From assembly GCF_016756395.1 (NCBI RefSeq), contig NZ_AP018365.1, positions 6,948,001-7,012,000 of the forward strand: a stretch of DNA of 64,000 nt. The letters are read 5' to 3'. This DNA is from Streptomyces sp. SN-593 (GTDB lineage Bacteria; Actinomycetota; Actinomycetes; Streptomycetales; Streptomycetaceae). The translations under genes were made by a program, and so were the position numbers. Below are positions 13,914 to 21,391 of the stretch, one piece after another. Below the pieces are notes generated by a model. It saw only the letters and a program-made list of their open reading frames with translations, did no database searches and had not been told where the DNA came from. Each line of letters opens with the position of its first letter. Position 1 is the stretch's first letter.

Positions 13914-14279
13914 TCAGGCGGGGAGGTGTACGTCGGTGATGGTCCGGCCGCGCAAACGGCGCTGGCGGCCAGGGACGTGTCGCGGGGTGGGCCCGTCGAG
14001 TTCGTCGAACAGCGACTCCTGCGCAGCCTGGGCCGGAACCCGCCGGGGCGACTGCTCGACGGTGGGCTTGCCGGTGGTGTAGCAGCGGCAGGTCTCGCCG
14101 TCCTTGCAGTGGTGGAAGATCTCGCGCTTGGCGTCTTCGTCCTGCGGCTGATCCCCGTCCTCCTGGCGCTGGCCGCACCGGCAGTAGGACCGGTCGAGCC
14201 ACGGGTTGTAGGTGACGAACGGGTGATCACGGTGTGCGCACCACCGCAGGGTGGACTCCGAGATGGGAGGCGTAGGCAT
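13914..14279 (-). CDS. Cys/His-rich hypothetical protein
   Basis: A 121-residue protein with two likely zinc modules: WCAHRDHPFVTYN plus YCRCGQ, and HHCKDGETCRCYTTGK. An acidic spacer separates them and the C-terminus is basic (RHVPGRQRRLRGR). The ATG at 14279 has AGGAG 7 bases upstream. Second gene of the leftward unit that begins beside the GTGGCCAC operator array. Probable nucleic-acid-binding or adaptor protein; inference. Confidence 0.55.
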   Translation of the reverse strand: MPTPPISESTLRWCAHRDHPFVTYNPWLDRSYCRCGQRQEDGDQPQDEDAKREIFHHCKDGETCRCYTTGKPTVEQSPRRVPAQAAQESLFDELDGPTPRHVPGRQRRLRGRTITDVHLPA

Positions 14280-14287
14280 CAGGGCTC

Positions 14288-14626
14288 CTAGGCGGCGAGG
14301 AGGAAGTGCTGGCGGGCGGCGCGGTAGGCGGCGAGCCGGGGCCGGTATGCCGCGGCGATGACCGCGACCTGCGCGGCCGTGTACCTGCGGCAGTGGCGGG
14401 CGCGGCCGTGGGTGTACGAGACGCCCGGGCGGCCGGTGATGCCGAGCTTGGTGGCGACCTTCCGTAGCGACCCGGCGACCGTGCGGGCGGCGCGCGGGGC
14501 GAGCCCGGCGGCCATCGCGTGGGTCGCCAGCGTCCCGGCCCCGGTGCGACGGATGGCCGCGGCGGCGCGGTGGGTGCGGGTACGGGCCCGGAGGACGGCG
14601 CGGGCGGTGCGGGTACGGGCGATCAT
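14288..14626 (-). CDS. Arg-rich helical protein, first gene of the leftward unit
   Basis: A 112-residue very basic protein (MIARTRTARAVLRARTRTHR...), with repeated Ala/Arg helices and a segment VATKLGITGRPGVSYTHGRARH that could form a winged or helix-turn-helix-type DNA-binding unit. The ATG at 14626 follows GGAG by 6 bases. It is transcribed away from the array of four GTGGCCAC palindromes (14653-14758), so it is a candidate either for the binding protein or for a target gene. Confidence 0.6.
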   Translation of the reverse strand: MIARTRTARAVLRARTRTHRAAAAIRRTGAGTLATHAMAAGLAPRAARTVAGSLRKVATKLGITGRPGVSYTHGRARHCRRYTAAQVAVIAAAYRPRLAAYRAARQHFLLAA

Positions 14627-14652
14627 CTCGGGCTCCCCCTCGGTGCGTCTTC

Positions 14653-14758
14653 TTGTGGCCACAAACATACTCGGCTTTGTGGCCACAAAGCAAGAGAGAT
14701 AGTGGAACTTTCGTGGCCACAAAGACGAAGTCGGCATCTTGCCGCTCGTGGCCACAAA
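14653..14758. promoter_or_regulatory. Array of four GTGGCCAC operator-like palindromes
   Basis: Between divergent genes lie four copies of the 8-base palindrome GTGGCCAC at 14655-14662, 14679-14686, 14713-14720 and 14748-14755. Each is followed by AAA, and the second extends to the perfect palindrome CTTTGTGGCCACAAAG (14675-14690). Spacings are 24, 34 and 35 bases. The stretch is A/T-richer than its surroundings. It should be the operator region for both flanking transcription units, or a centromere-like or origin-type repeat array. Confidence 0.75.
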
Positions 14759-14774
14759 CCGATACGCTCGCGGG

Positions 14775-15020
14775 ATGACGCCCGAACCTGAGACCAGCTA
14801 CGACACCCAGCGGAAGTTCCGGGCGCCCGACGACGAATGGGAGCCTTTCGAGGCCGCCACCAAGGCGGTCCATCCCGAGGGGCGCAGCCCGCGCGGACGG
14901 GTCATCCGCGAATTCATCCGCTGGTATCTGCGCCGCCCGGGAGCCCGACTCCCCGAACGGCCTGCCGCCGGCCCGTGGTCCAAACCCGCCCCCGACCGCC
15001 CCGCGACCGTGGAGGATTGA
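14775..15020 (+). CDS. Ribbon-helix-helix-like DNA-binding protein
   Basis: An 81-residue protein. Segment RKFRAPDDEWEPFEAATKAV (strand then helix) and RGRVIREFIRWYLRRPGA (second helix) have the layout of a ribbon-helix-helix repressor of the CopG/ParG kind. The C-terminal 25 residues are Pro-rich. It is transcribed rightward away from the four GTGGCCAC sites, the last of which ends 20 bases before its ATG, so it is the prime candidate for the protein that binds them. A role in repression or partition follows by analogy. Confidence 0.65.
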   Translation: MTPEPETSYDTQRKFRAPDDEWEPFEAATKAVHPEGRSPRGRVIREFIRWYLRRPGARLPERPAAGPWSKPAPDRPATVED

Positions 15021-15023
15021 CCC

Positions 15024-15212
15024 ATGACTGTGCTGCGCCGTATCCCTGCCGACATCCTCACCGGTCTGCGCGCCGCCCCCGGGCGGTCCGTGACCTACTA
15101 CTGTGGGGCCGCGTCTACCCGGAGCCGACCCCGGGGCTCGCCGCGCGCCTCACGTCCGGGAGGAGCACGCCGCATGAGCGAACCAGCACTGGAGACCTCT
15201 CGTGACCCCTGA
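15024..15212 (+). CDS. Small hypothetical protein
   Basis: A 62-residue basic protein starting at ATG 15024, three bases after the preceding stop, with GGAGG 8 bases upstream. It begins MTVLRRIPADILTGLRAAPG. The second half is Arg/Pro/Ser-rich and may not be folded; it overlaps the next gene by 11 bases. An alternative frame over its second half is also open, so only the first half is well supported. Confidence 0.45.
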   Translation: MTVLRRIPADILTGLRAAPGRSVTYYCGAASTRSRPRGSPRASRPGGARRMSEPALETSRDP

Positions 15213-15483
15213 TCTGATCCGTGATGCCGCAGTACCGATCGCTGAGGCGCTGAATGCCGTGCAGGATCTCGCCGTCAGGGTGCCGCCCGTAGATGTACTG
15301 GTCTCGTACACCAATGGCGGCGTCGTGGTGCGGGTGGCCGACCGCAGCAGCGCCCGCCGCGAGGAGATCGAGGCCGCCTTCCGCGCCGCGTTCGCCGCGG
15401 CCGGCTGGGGTATGGCCGTGCGCCGCGGGGGCGGCCTACGCCTGGACCACCCGGTGGGGCTGGCGCGCCTGTCGCATAGCTGA
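15202..15483 (+). CDS. Small alpha/beta hypothetical protein
   Basis: A 93-residue protein from GTG 15202 with GGAG upstream. It reads as helix (LIRDAAVPIAEALNAVQDLAV), strand (DVLVSYTNGGVVVRVAD), helix (RREEIEAAFRAAFAAAGW), strand (GMAVRRGGGLRLDHP), a compact beta-alpha-beta fold. It is the last gene of the rightward unit begun at 14775. No named family. Confidence 0.6.
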   Translation: MTPDLIRDAAVPIAEALNAVQDLAVRVPPVDVLVSYTNGGVVVRVADRSSARREEIEAAFRAAFAAAGWGMAVRRGGGLRLDHPVGLARLSHS

Positions 15484-15597
15484 CCTCTGCGCCGATCGTC
15501 GTATGGCCACCCGTCCTGTCCGGGTGCATGGTGGCCCCACCCCCAGGGCGCGCCCCGCCGAGTCTCCCCCTCCCGGCGGGGCCGCGTCGCGCCCACG

Positions 15598-15996
15598 TCA
15601 GGCTGTCATGCACACGCCGCACAGGCTGGTGTCCGGGAACGCGGCGAGCGCGGCCGGGTCGACGTCTTCGACCTCCGCGAGCGGCGTGACCCGCAGCCAC
15701 TCGGCCCGGTCGGCGATCATCCAGCAGTCGACCCGATGGATCTCCGCCGTGGGCGGCGTGGCTCGGGTGTCCGCCGCCATCACGTAGGCCGCCGCAGTGG
15801 GGGCGGCCGGCTCGCGGGGCACGCCGTCGTAGTCCTCGCCGTCGACCTGCCGCGCTGCCGCCGCGGGCACGTACAGGGAGACCTCCGCCCACCAGGCTCC
15901 GGTCCGATCCTGCCGCCACCGCAGCAGCCGGCCCGTCACCCGCGCACCGCCGGGGAGGGCGACGTGGATGCGGGGAGGGGGCAGCGGGTCGGACAT
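15598..15996 (-). CDS. DUF6233-like hypothetical protein
   Basis: A 132-residue protein from ATG 15996. Blocks RIHVALPGGARVTGRLLRW and WWAEVSLYVPAAAARQVDGEDY, then IHRVDCWMIADRAEWLRVTP and a C-terminal SLCGVC. The middle and the Cys-containing end resemble the DUF6233 family, frequent in Streptomyces genomes and mobile elements (assigned from memory, moderate certainty). It faces the rightward unit ending at 15483. No function is known. Confidence 0.6.
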   Translation of the reverse strand: MSDPLPPPRIHVALPGGARVTGRLLRWRQDRTGAWWAEVSLYVPAAAARQVDGEDYDGVPREPAAPTAAAYVMAADTRATPPTAEIHRVDCWMIADRAEWLRVTPLAEVEDVDPAALAAFPDTSLCGVCMTA

Positions 15997-16395
15997 GCGT
16001 TCGATATTAAGCGGAGGAGACTCGCGCCAGACAGGACGTGACATCCCTCACGCCGGGCATTGAGTGCCGCGACACCGCATGGAACCAGGGGGAACCAACT
16101 GGACTCTGTGGCACAAGGTGACAGGTGTCCCGGATTTGCAAGATCGACTGCTTGTGAACCGTAGGGCGGTGATGTCCCGACTGGGGGTATCGTTCCGACC
16201 AATAGATCGTCAGAACGCAACAGGGTCACCACAAGAAGTGGCGGCAACCAGCACTCCGGCGGTCGCCAAGGAGAACGGCCCCCGCCGAGCCGAGAACCCG
16301 GCGAGGGCAAGACCAAAGGAGCGCACGTCTCCCGTGGTGCCCTACAACACTAGCGCGCAGGGCTGCGCGCTTACGGACCGCGACCGGGGCCGCCC
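15997..16395. other. Intergenic regulatory region
   Basis: About 400 bases without a convincing gene and with lower GC than the flanks. It should hold the leftward promoter for the gene at 15996 and the rightward promoter for the DUF3800 gene. An AGCGCGCAG hairpin (16352-16371) lies just before the latter. A rightward frame at 16064-16399 is open, but its composition and lack of a ribosome site argue against coding. Confidence 0.4.
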
Positions 16396-17232
16396 GTGAC
16401 CGCGTACCGAAGCACGCCCGCCCACCTCGGGCAACTGCCCAAGCTGCACGTCTACATCGACGAAACAGGCGACCGCGGATTCAGCTCTCAGTCGATCAGG
16501 CAGTCCCCGTTCTTCGCCATGACCGCGCTGCTGGTGCCAGGCGAGGACGAATGGATGATCAAGACCACTGCCGGCGGTCTGCGCGCGCTCATCCATGACG
16601 AGCGCCCCGAAGATCTCCTAAAGCCACTCCACTGGGTGAAGCACTTCAGGGCCAAGCACCCCGAGCGTCGGCAGCGAGCGGCCCGCGCCCTCGCAATGCT
16701 GCCCAATGCACAGGTCATTCACGTGATCGCCGACAAGTCCACGCTCGGCCAGGACTACGGCCTCTCCCTTGACGGCAGCATCTTCTACAACTACACCGCG
16801 CGACTGCTACTCGAACGCGTTGCACTGACCGCGAAGCACTGGCCCGGCGGGCCCCGCCTCGTAGTCACCCGCCTCGGTGCCGTCAAGCACATGGACCACG
16901 GCGAATCGCTCGCCTACCTCAGCCGCATCCGCGACGGCCTGATCTCCGGGCAGACCTGGAATGTGCCGTGGGACCACATCAAGTGGCCTCCCACCTGGGA
17001 GGCAACAAGCCGCGACGGCATTCAGCTCGCCGACATCCATGCCGGCATGCTGCACTGCGCCCTGGCGGGCGACCCCGCAAGCGCGGAATGCGCCCGCCAC
17101 CTGCTGATGTGTAAGCACCAATTGCGCCGGTCGGCCGGCGGAACGGTCATGGGGTACGGGGTGAAGGTGATTGGGAGGGAGCGGTTCGTGACCTCTCGAA
17201 CCTGGTACCGCGACTGGGTGACGAAGCCCTAG
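16396..17232 (+). CDS. DUF3800 domain protein
   Basis: A 278-residue protein with the DUF3800 signature: an N-terminal YIDETGDRGF (acidic D22, E23, D26) and a C-terminal DGIQLADIHAG (Asp207, Asp213). Between them lie strands and helices of an RNase H-like fold (HVIADKSTLGQDYGLS, SIFYNYTARLLLERV). The acidic residues at both ends are the expected metal ligands of a nuclease-like site, but no activity is established for the family. DUF3800 genes are common in phages and defence-rich regions. Single-gene unit with lower GC than neighbours, typical of a cargo gene of the prophage. Confidence 0.85.
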   Translation: MTAYRSTPAHLGQLPKLHVYIDETGDRGFSSQSIRQSPFFAMTALLVPGEDEWMIKTTAGGLRALIHDERPEDLLKPLHWVKHFRAKHPERRQRAARALAMLPNAQVIHVIADKSTLGQDYGLSLDGSIFYNYTARLLLERVALTAKHWPGGPRLVVTRLGAVKHMDHGESLAYLSRIRDGLISGQTWNVPWDHIKWPPTWEATSRDGIQLADIHAGMLHCALAGDPASAECARHLLMCKHQLRRSAGGTVMGYGVKVIGRERFVTSRTWYRDWVTKP

Positions 17233-17454
17233 GTGGGAAGAGCGAAAGCCCACAGGGGGACTCCCGGGGGCCACAACCACCTCAGTAGGTGGAGGGATCC
17301 GTTTCCACGGTTCCGGCCTTGTTTTCCCGGCAGCCCTCCTGTGGGCTCCTCTTCCTACACACTACCCGCAATGTGATGTGGTTGCGCATTGGACGTCAAC
17401 ATCATCTAGTGACCTGCTCGTATGGCTCAATGCTGTGCCGCACGAACACCACAT

Positions 17455-17676
17455 CTACTCGCCAGCCACCGCGTCCCGCACCCGCTTCTGCGCCCCAACC
17501 GTCGCCCACTCGGGGTGCTCCTCGCGCCAGGCCAGCAGCTCCCGGGCCAGTGCCGCCTCGGCCCGGGTTGCGGCGACGAGTTCCCCCTCGCCGGCTTCCC
17601 TGGTCGCCGCCATCGCGGCTTGGTGCCGGCGGGTGAGGTCGAGCAGGTCAGCGGGGATCGGGGCGTCGTCGGGCAT
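17455..17676 (-). CDS. Small helical hypothetical protein
   Basis: A 73-residue acidic helical protein (MPDDAPIPADLLDLTRRHQA..., EGELVAATRAEAALARELLAW). It looks like a short coiled coil. It lies after about 220 bases of non-coding sequence that contains a small CCACCTC/GAGGTGG-type hairpin near 17274-17293. Function unknown; similar small proteins are frequent in Streptomyces. Confidence 0.6.
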   Translation of the reverse strand: MPDDAPIPADLLDLTRRHQAAMAATREAGEGELVAATRAEAALARELLAWREEHPEWATVGAQKRVRDAVAGE

Positions 17677-17726
17677 GTGCGCAGCCTACGACTCGGGCCG
17701 GGCAATGGTGCACCAGGGCGCGCTGC

Positions 17727-17918
17727 TCAGTCTGACACCGGCCCCCGGTAGCGCCACACCAGCGGGTCGGCGCCCTCGTCCGGGGAGTAGTCGGCCCGGT
17801 CGACCCAGCCGTCCACAATCTGGTAGACGCCCTGCCGCACGGATTCCTCTGACCAGTCCGTGACGTCCATCGTCTGCCCATCCAGGGGCCCGCCGAGATA
17901 CTGCACGATCCGCGTCAC
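17727..17918 (-). CDS. Small beta-rich hypothetical protein
   Basis: A 63-residue protein starting at GTG 17918, with MTRIVQYLGGPLDGQTMDVTD and YQIVDGWVDRADYSPDE...WRYRG, that is, several short strands. The opening 'YLGGPLDGQ' is a pattern seen in small phage and plasmid proteins of unknown function. The start overlaps the upstream stop (GTGA). Confidence 0.6.
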   Translation of the reverse strand: MTRIVQYLGGPLDGQTMDVTDWSEESVRQGVYQIVDGWVDRADYSPDEGADPLVWRYRGPVSD

Positions 17919-18094
17919 GCCGCCATCCCCTGCTCCCGCGCCACGGCCTCACGCCACTCCCCGGTCAGCCGCGCCAACTCGGCGCGCGCCGCCACCGTCC
18001 ACACCACACGGCCCGCACACAAAGCCCGGATCTGCGCGTTGATATCCGCAGCAGACGGGCACGGCGAGGCGGCAGCAGGCGGCTTGGGGAACAT
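17915..18094 (-). CDS. Small helical hypothetical protein
   Basis: A 59-residue protein (MFPKPPAAASPCPSAADINA then two helices RALCAGRVVWTVAARAELAR and TGEWREAVAREQG). It overlaps the next gene by 4 bases. No known domain. Confidence 0.55.
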   Translation of the reverse strand: MFPKPPAAASPCPSAADINAQIRALCAGRVVWTVAARAELARLTGEWREAVAREQGMAA

Positions 18095-18133
18095 GCGACA
18101 AGACTACGGGGCGGCACCCACACCAGGCGCAGT

Positions 18134-18673
18134 TCAGGACACGCGCATCTGGTGCAGCATCAGCAGCGCGGCAACCGTGTTAGCCGACCGCACCTCACCC
18201 TGAGCCACCAGCCCGGGCACGTCCACCAGCGGCACCCACTCCCGCCGCTCCGACTCGAAGTCATCCTCCGGATGCCCGACATACTCCGCGCTCTCCGACC
18301 AGTACACGTGATGCCGCGCATCGCTGAGCCCGTTCGACGGCTCCACGGTCAGCAGGTGCTTCAGCGGACCCGGCCGCCACCCCGTCTCCTCCAACATCTC
18401 CCGCGCGGCCGCCGCCTCAACGCTCTCGCCCTTCTCCGTCTCAACCACGCCGGCCGCCAACTCCCAGCCCCACGAGTCGGTGATGAACCGGTGCCTCCAC
18501 AGCAGCAGCGCCTCGTTGCGTTCGTTGACAGCGGTGGCCAATGCGACGGGGCGCTGCCGGATGAGGTAGTGGTCGAGGTGTCGACCGTCGGGCAGTTCCA
18601 CATCGGCGAGGTTCACCCGCAGCCACGGGTTCTCGTAGACGGTCTTCTCCCCGAGGTTCTTCCACACCGACAC
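18134..18673 (-). CDS. NUDIX hydrolase
   Basis: A 179-residue NUDIX-fold hydrolase. The Nudix box is GVVETEKGESVEAAAAREML followed by EETGW, with the REMLEETG core that binds Mg2+. Flanking strands (ALLLWRHRFITDSWGWELAAG) match ADP-ribose/NDP-sugar-type pyrophosphatases, though the first Gly spacing differs from the consensus. GTG 18673 is chosen because GGGAG lies close upstream; longer frames run into the next gene. It sits 52 bases after the regulator gene, and such regulator-NUDIX pairs are common in Streptomyces. The substrate is not predictable. Confidence 0.88.
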   Translation of the reverse strand: MSVWKNLGEKTVYENPWLRVNLADVELPDGRHLDHYLIRQRPVALATAVNERNEALLLWRHRFITDSWGWELAAGVVETEKGESVEAAAAREMLEETGWRPGPLKHLLTVEPSNGLSDARHHVYWSESAEYVGHPEDDFESERREWVPLVDVPGLVAQGEVRSANTVAALLMLHQMRVS

Positions 18674-18725
18674 GCTGCACTCCCGTCCTGGACACCGGTC
18701 CAGGGACGCTACCGCAGCGCGCGCC

Positions 18726-20060
18726 TCACAGCGGCACCGACAGCGACGCGTCGATCTGCTCAACGGCGTTCCGGCCCGCCGCAGACCCGTGGTCGGCGAG
18801 CATGCCGCGCAGCCGCACGAACCGGTCCCTCAGCCGCTGAGACTCCTGCCCCCGCGCCAGGTTCAGCGCGTCCAGGGTGTGCGCCGCCGCCAGTTCCGCC
18901 TCGCCCCGCCCCAGATCTGCGGTCGCGAGCGTGGCCAGGCGGTGGATGGAGCCGCGGGCATGCGCCTGTGCCCGCACCGCCTCCGCCGCGTAGTCCTGAG
19001 CGGGCGCGAAATCGCGGAGGCTGATGAGCGCCTCGGCGAGCTGGGCCTCGACCAACCCGGGCTGCACGTAGCCCAACTCGGCTGGCTCCTCTCCCGGACG
19101 GATACGCCCGGCCGCTTCCTCCGCCGCGGTCATGCACCGGTGCGCCCCGGCAAGATCACCCATCCGCGAGAACGCTTTCGCCTGCATCGCGTACAGGTCC
19201 GTGGCCAGCGCCGGCGACATCGCGGTCCCGGCCGCCCGGATGCCCGCCTCAGCGAACGCTACGGCCTGCCGGTAGTCACGCATGAACAGACACTGGTTGA
19301 CGAGCAGCGCGATCACATACCCGCCGAAAGCACGGTCCCCGGACGCCTTGGCGAGGCGCAGCGCCTGGTGGAAGTAGCGCTGCGCCAGGCCCTGCCGGTC
19401 GGAATCGTAGGAGCAGATCCCCGCGACCGCGACCAGGCCGCCGACCGCACGGTGTAGGTCACGCCCCGTGGCATCCGTGTAGGCGCCGCGGACCAGGGGC
19501 GCGGTCTGCTCCGCGAGGAACCGCACGATCCGGCCCCGGGTAGCAACGCCACCGGCCTGCCGGTACATGGCCTCATAGTGCAAGCGTGCCGCCCGCAGCA
19601 CCTCGATGTCGCCGCTGCCGACGCGCATGCCGCCGGGCCTGGACACGTCCAGGTCATCGGGTGGGTTCTCCCACTCCCACACCGGGCCGATCGCGGGCAG
19701 CCCCGTGATGAGCGGAGTCTGCTCCACGTCGGCGCGTTGCTGCCCGTCGCCCCTCCACAGCGCCGTGGACCGCTCGATGAACCCGGCCAGGGGCGCGGCT
19801 GACGCGGGGTTGGCTGCGGGGCCGAGCCCTATGTCGGTAAGGGTGATGGGGCGTCCGAGGCGTTCGGCGAGGATGTCGCAGATCAGGTCGGGGACTATGC
19901 CGCGCGGTGTGGCTCCACGGAGCCAGCGGAGCACGGCGGTGTGGTCGTAACGCAGGGTCTTGCCGCGTGCCTTCCCGGCCTGGTTGATGCGCGTGGCGAG
20001 TCCGTTGAAGGACATGCCGGCCTCGTCGAGCAGGGCGTCGAGGATGTGGTTGGGCTCCAT
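18726..20060 (-). CDS. HTH regulator with TPR-like sensor region
   Basis: A 444-residue protein. Residues 1-75 form a helical DNA-binding-type region (MEPNHILDALLDEAGMSFNG, with LATRINQAGKARGKTLRYDH and TAVLRWLRGATPR). From about 150 on it is a chain of helix pairs of the TPR kind (AQRYFHQALRLAKASGDRA, QAVAFAEAGIRAAGTAMSP, AHRCMTAAEEAAG, DFAPAQDYAAEAVR). This is the common streptomycete regulator family often mislabelled 'Tat pathway signal protein'. The ATG at 20060 follows GCGAGGA. It is divergent from the gene at 20189 and upstream of the NUDIX gene, which it may co-regulate. Confidence 0.8.
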   Translation of the reverse strand: MEPNHILDALLDEAGMSFNGLATRINQAGKARGKTLRYDHTAVLRWLRGATPRGIVPDLICDILAERLGRPITLTDIGLGPAANPASAAPLAGFIERSTALWRGDGQQRADVEQTPLITGLPAIGPVWEWENPPDDLDVSRPGGMRVGSGDIEVLRAARLHYEAMYRQAGGVATRGRIVRFLAEQTAPLVRGAYTDATGRDLHRAVGGLVAVAGICSYDSDRQGLAQRYFHQALRLAKASGDRAFGGYVIALLVNQCLFMRDYRQAVAFAEAGIRAAGTAMSPALATDLYAMQAKAFSRMGDLAGAHRCMTAAEEAAGRIRPGEEPAELGYVQPGLVEAQLAEALISLRDFAPAQDYAAEAVRAQAHARGSIHRLATLATADLGRGEAELAAAHTLDALNLARGQESQRLRDRFVRLRGMLADHGSAAGRNAVEQIDASLSVPL

Positions 20061-20188
20061 GTGGTCCTCGCTCACTCTCAGTTCATCGATCGTAGCTAAA
20101 TCGCAAACACACAATGTGTGAATCGAGCACCCGCACACGGGCCCTGCACACACTCCCGCCGCCCGCACTTTCAGCCGACTCTCAAGAC

Positions 20189-20470
20189 ATGGCTGATGAG
20201 CTGACAGTCCGGCACCTCTTGGACGACACACTGCGCCTACCGCGGGTGCCGTCCCTGGAGGCCGTATGCGCCCGCATCGCGGACCGCCCGCTCAGCGTCA
20301 CGCTCGCCGAGCTACGGCAGGTCGTCGCCGAGCCAGTGACTGGCGAAGGCGGTCGGCGCCTCCACGTGCTCGTCAGCACCCTGTACCACCGCGCGGGTGC
20401 GTCGCTCGCCCGCACTGAGGAACTACGGGCAAGCATCCATGCCGCTCAGACCCTGATCGTGAAGGAGTGA
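20189..20470 (+). CDS. Small hypothetical protein divergent from the regulator
   Basis: A 93-residue helical protein (MADELTVRHLLDDTLRLPRV, later PLSVTLAELRQVVAEPV and YHRAGASLARTEELRASIHA). It is transcribed away from the regulator gene across a 128-base AT-richer promoter region that contains CACACAATGTGTG, a possible operator (20107-20119). Its position suggests control by that regulator. Function unknown. Confidence 0.65.
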   Translation: MADELTVRHLLDDTLRLPRVPSLEAVCARIADRPLSVTLAELRQVVAEPVTGEGGRRLHVLVSTLYHRAGASLARTEELRASIHAAQTLIVKE

Positions 20471-20475
20471 TCGCC

Positions 20476-20574
20476 ATGTCCTGTGACAACCCGAACTGCC
20501 GCAAGGCCGGCTGCACCACCGAGCCCACCGAGCCCACCGAGCCCACCCCTGCCCCCGCGCCGACCGGCGAGTGA
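20476..20574 (+). CDS. Pro/Glu-repeat micropeptide
   Basis: A 32-residue peptide: MSCDNPNCRKAGC at the N-terminus (three Cys) and then TEP triplet repeats. GAAGGAG lies 8 bases before the ATG, overlapping the end of the previous gene. The small Cys cluster might bind metal. Translation is likely given the ribosome site, function unknown. Confidence 0.45.
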   Translation: MSCDNPNCRKAGCTTEPTEPTEPTPAPAPTGE

Positions 20575-20768
20575 CAGTGACCGCCGGCGGGGGGCGCAGT
20601 TCCCTCACCCTGGTGCGGGGCAGCGCGGCGCTGCGGGATGCAGCACGGGCGGCCGCGTACCGGGCGTACCTGGACCACGGCCACACCTGCCCGCTCTGCC
20701 CCGACCACGCGTCGCGGTGTGACACGGCCGGGGACCTGTGGGCCGCCTACCGGCTGCTCTGCCGCTGA
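20571..20768 (+). CDS. Small Cys-rich protein
   Basis: A 65-residue protein from GTG 20571, overlapping the previous stop by 4 bases (GTG 20577 is an alternative). The C-terminal half has HTCPLCPDHASRCDTAGDLW AAYRLLC, a Cys/His pattern compatible with one zinc site. Last gene of a three-gene unit. A short hairpin (CTGCCGCC stem, 20777-20800) follows. Function unknown. Confidence 0.55.
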   Translation: MTVTAGGGRSSLTLVRGSAALRDAARAAAYRAYLDHGHTCPLCPDHASRCDTAGDLWAAYRLLCR

Positions 20769-20776
20769 CCACCTGA

Positions 20777-21000
20777 CTGCCGCCTCCTGCAGGGCGGCAG
20801 GGCCTGGCGCCGATCACGTCCCCCGGCGCCGGGCTCACCCCATAGACGCCGCGGTCCGCATCCGCGGCGGACGGCTCTGGCGCCGGTCGTCGGGACCTGG
20901 GGCGCCAGAGCCGATCCACCCCCTGATCGCCGCGGCGGGGCCAGCCGCGGCGGGCCGTGTCTGGCGGCCGCCCCGGCGCGACCGTTCCGGCGCCGGGGCC
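20777..21000. repeat. Cluster of GC-rich hairpins
   Basis: Successive perfect inverted repeats: CTGCCGCC (20777-20784/20793-20800), CGCCGCGG (about 20847-20870), GGCTCTGGCGCC (20873-20884/20901-20912, with an inner GGTC/GACC step) and CCCCGGCGC (20971-20979/20990-20998). No gene is convincing here. The stretch may terminate transcription from both sides or encode a structured RNA. Confidence 0.5.
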
Positions 21001-21023
21001 ACCCACGACCCGAGGAGAAGCGC

Positions 21024-21077
21024 ATGCCCGAGCCCACCCCCGAGCCCGACGACAGCGACCGCGAGCAGCGATCCTGA
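21024..21077 (+). CDS. Acidic micropeptide (tentative)
   Basis: A 17-residue frame (MPEPTPEPDDSDREQRS) behind a CGAGGAGAAGCGC ribosome site. It has the same Pro/Glu style as the peptide at 20476. The size leaves it uncertain. Confidence 0.3.
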   Translation: MPEPTPEPDDSDREQRS

Positions 21078-21154
21078 TGTTCACTCGATCGGGCGACAGG
21101 GCGCATGGTTGCCCTATGCAACGCGGCGCGAGATGGTGGTGACTGACTCTTGGG

Positions 21155-21391
21155 TCAGTCCCGGATCAGATCGGTCAGCGGGACACCCAGCGCCTGCGCG
21201 ATGAGGACGAGGTGATCCAGCGATGGGGAGTGAGTCGCAAGCTCCGTCCGGTAGACGCTGTGCCGCCCGATGCCCGCCAGCTCGGCGAGACGCTCCTGGC
21301 TGAGCTGCCGCTCCTCGCGCGCCACCCGGATCCGGCGCCCGACACGTAGCCGCTCCTGCATCGCGGCTGGGGGGACCGGGGTTCTTGACAC
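21155..21391 (-). CDS. XRE-family HTH regulator
   Basis: A protein of 68-78 residues with a clean HTH_3 domain: IRVAREERQLSQERLAELAGIGRHSVYRTE, then SLDHLVLIAQALGVPL and TDLIRD at the end. Start is uncertain. GTG 21391 has GGAG 9 bases upstream, while ATG 21361 gives the bare domain. It is the last intact gene before the element boundary, so it may be a lysogeny or excision regulator of the prophage. The 18-base palindrome at 21594-21611 could be one of its sites (inference). Confidence 0.8.
   Translation of the reverse strand: MSRTPVPPAAMQERLRVGRRIRVAREERQLSQERLAELAGIGRHSVYRTELATHSPSLDHLVLIAQALGVPLTDLIRD

Noticed and set aside
14653..14758. parS site for the chromosomal ParB
   Set aside because: The Streptomyces parS consensus is GTTTCACGTGGAAC; the GTGGCCACAAA elements do not match it.
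16064..16399. Rightward 111-codon frame before the DUF3800 gene
   Set aside because: No ribosome site, no codon-position bias, and it overlaps the DUF3800 start; more likely a promoter region.
17233..17454. Possible group I intron or riboswitch downstream of the DUF3800 gene
   Set aside because: Only a short hairpin is visible, with no conserved core or neighbouring gene to regulate; not supportable.
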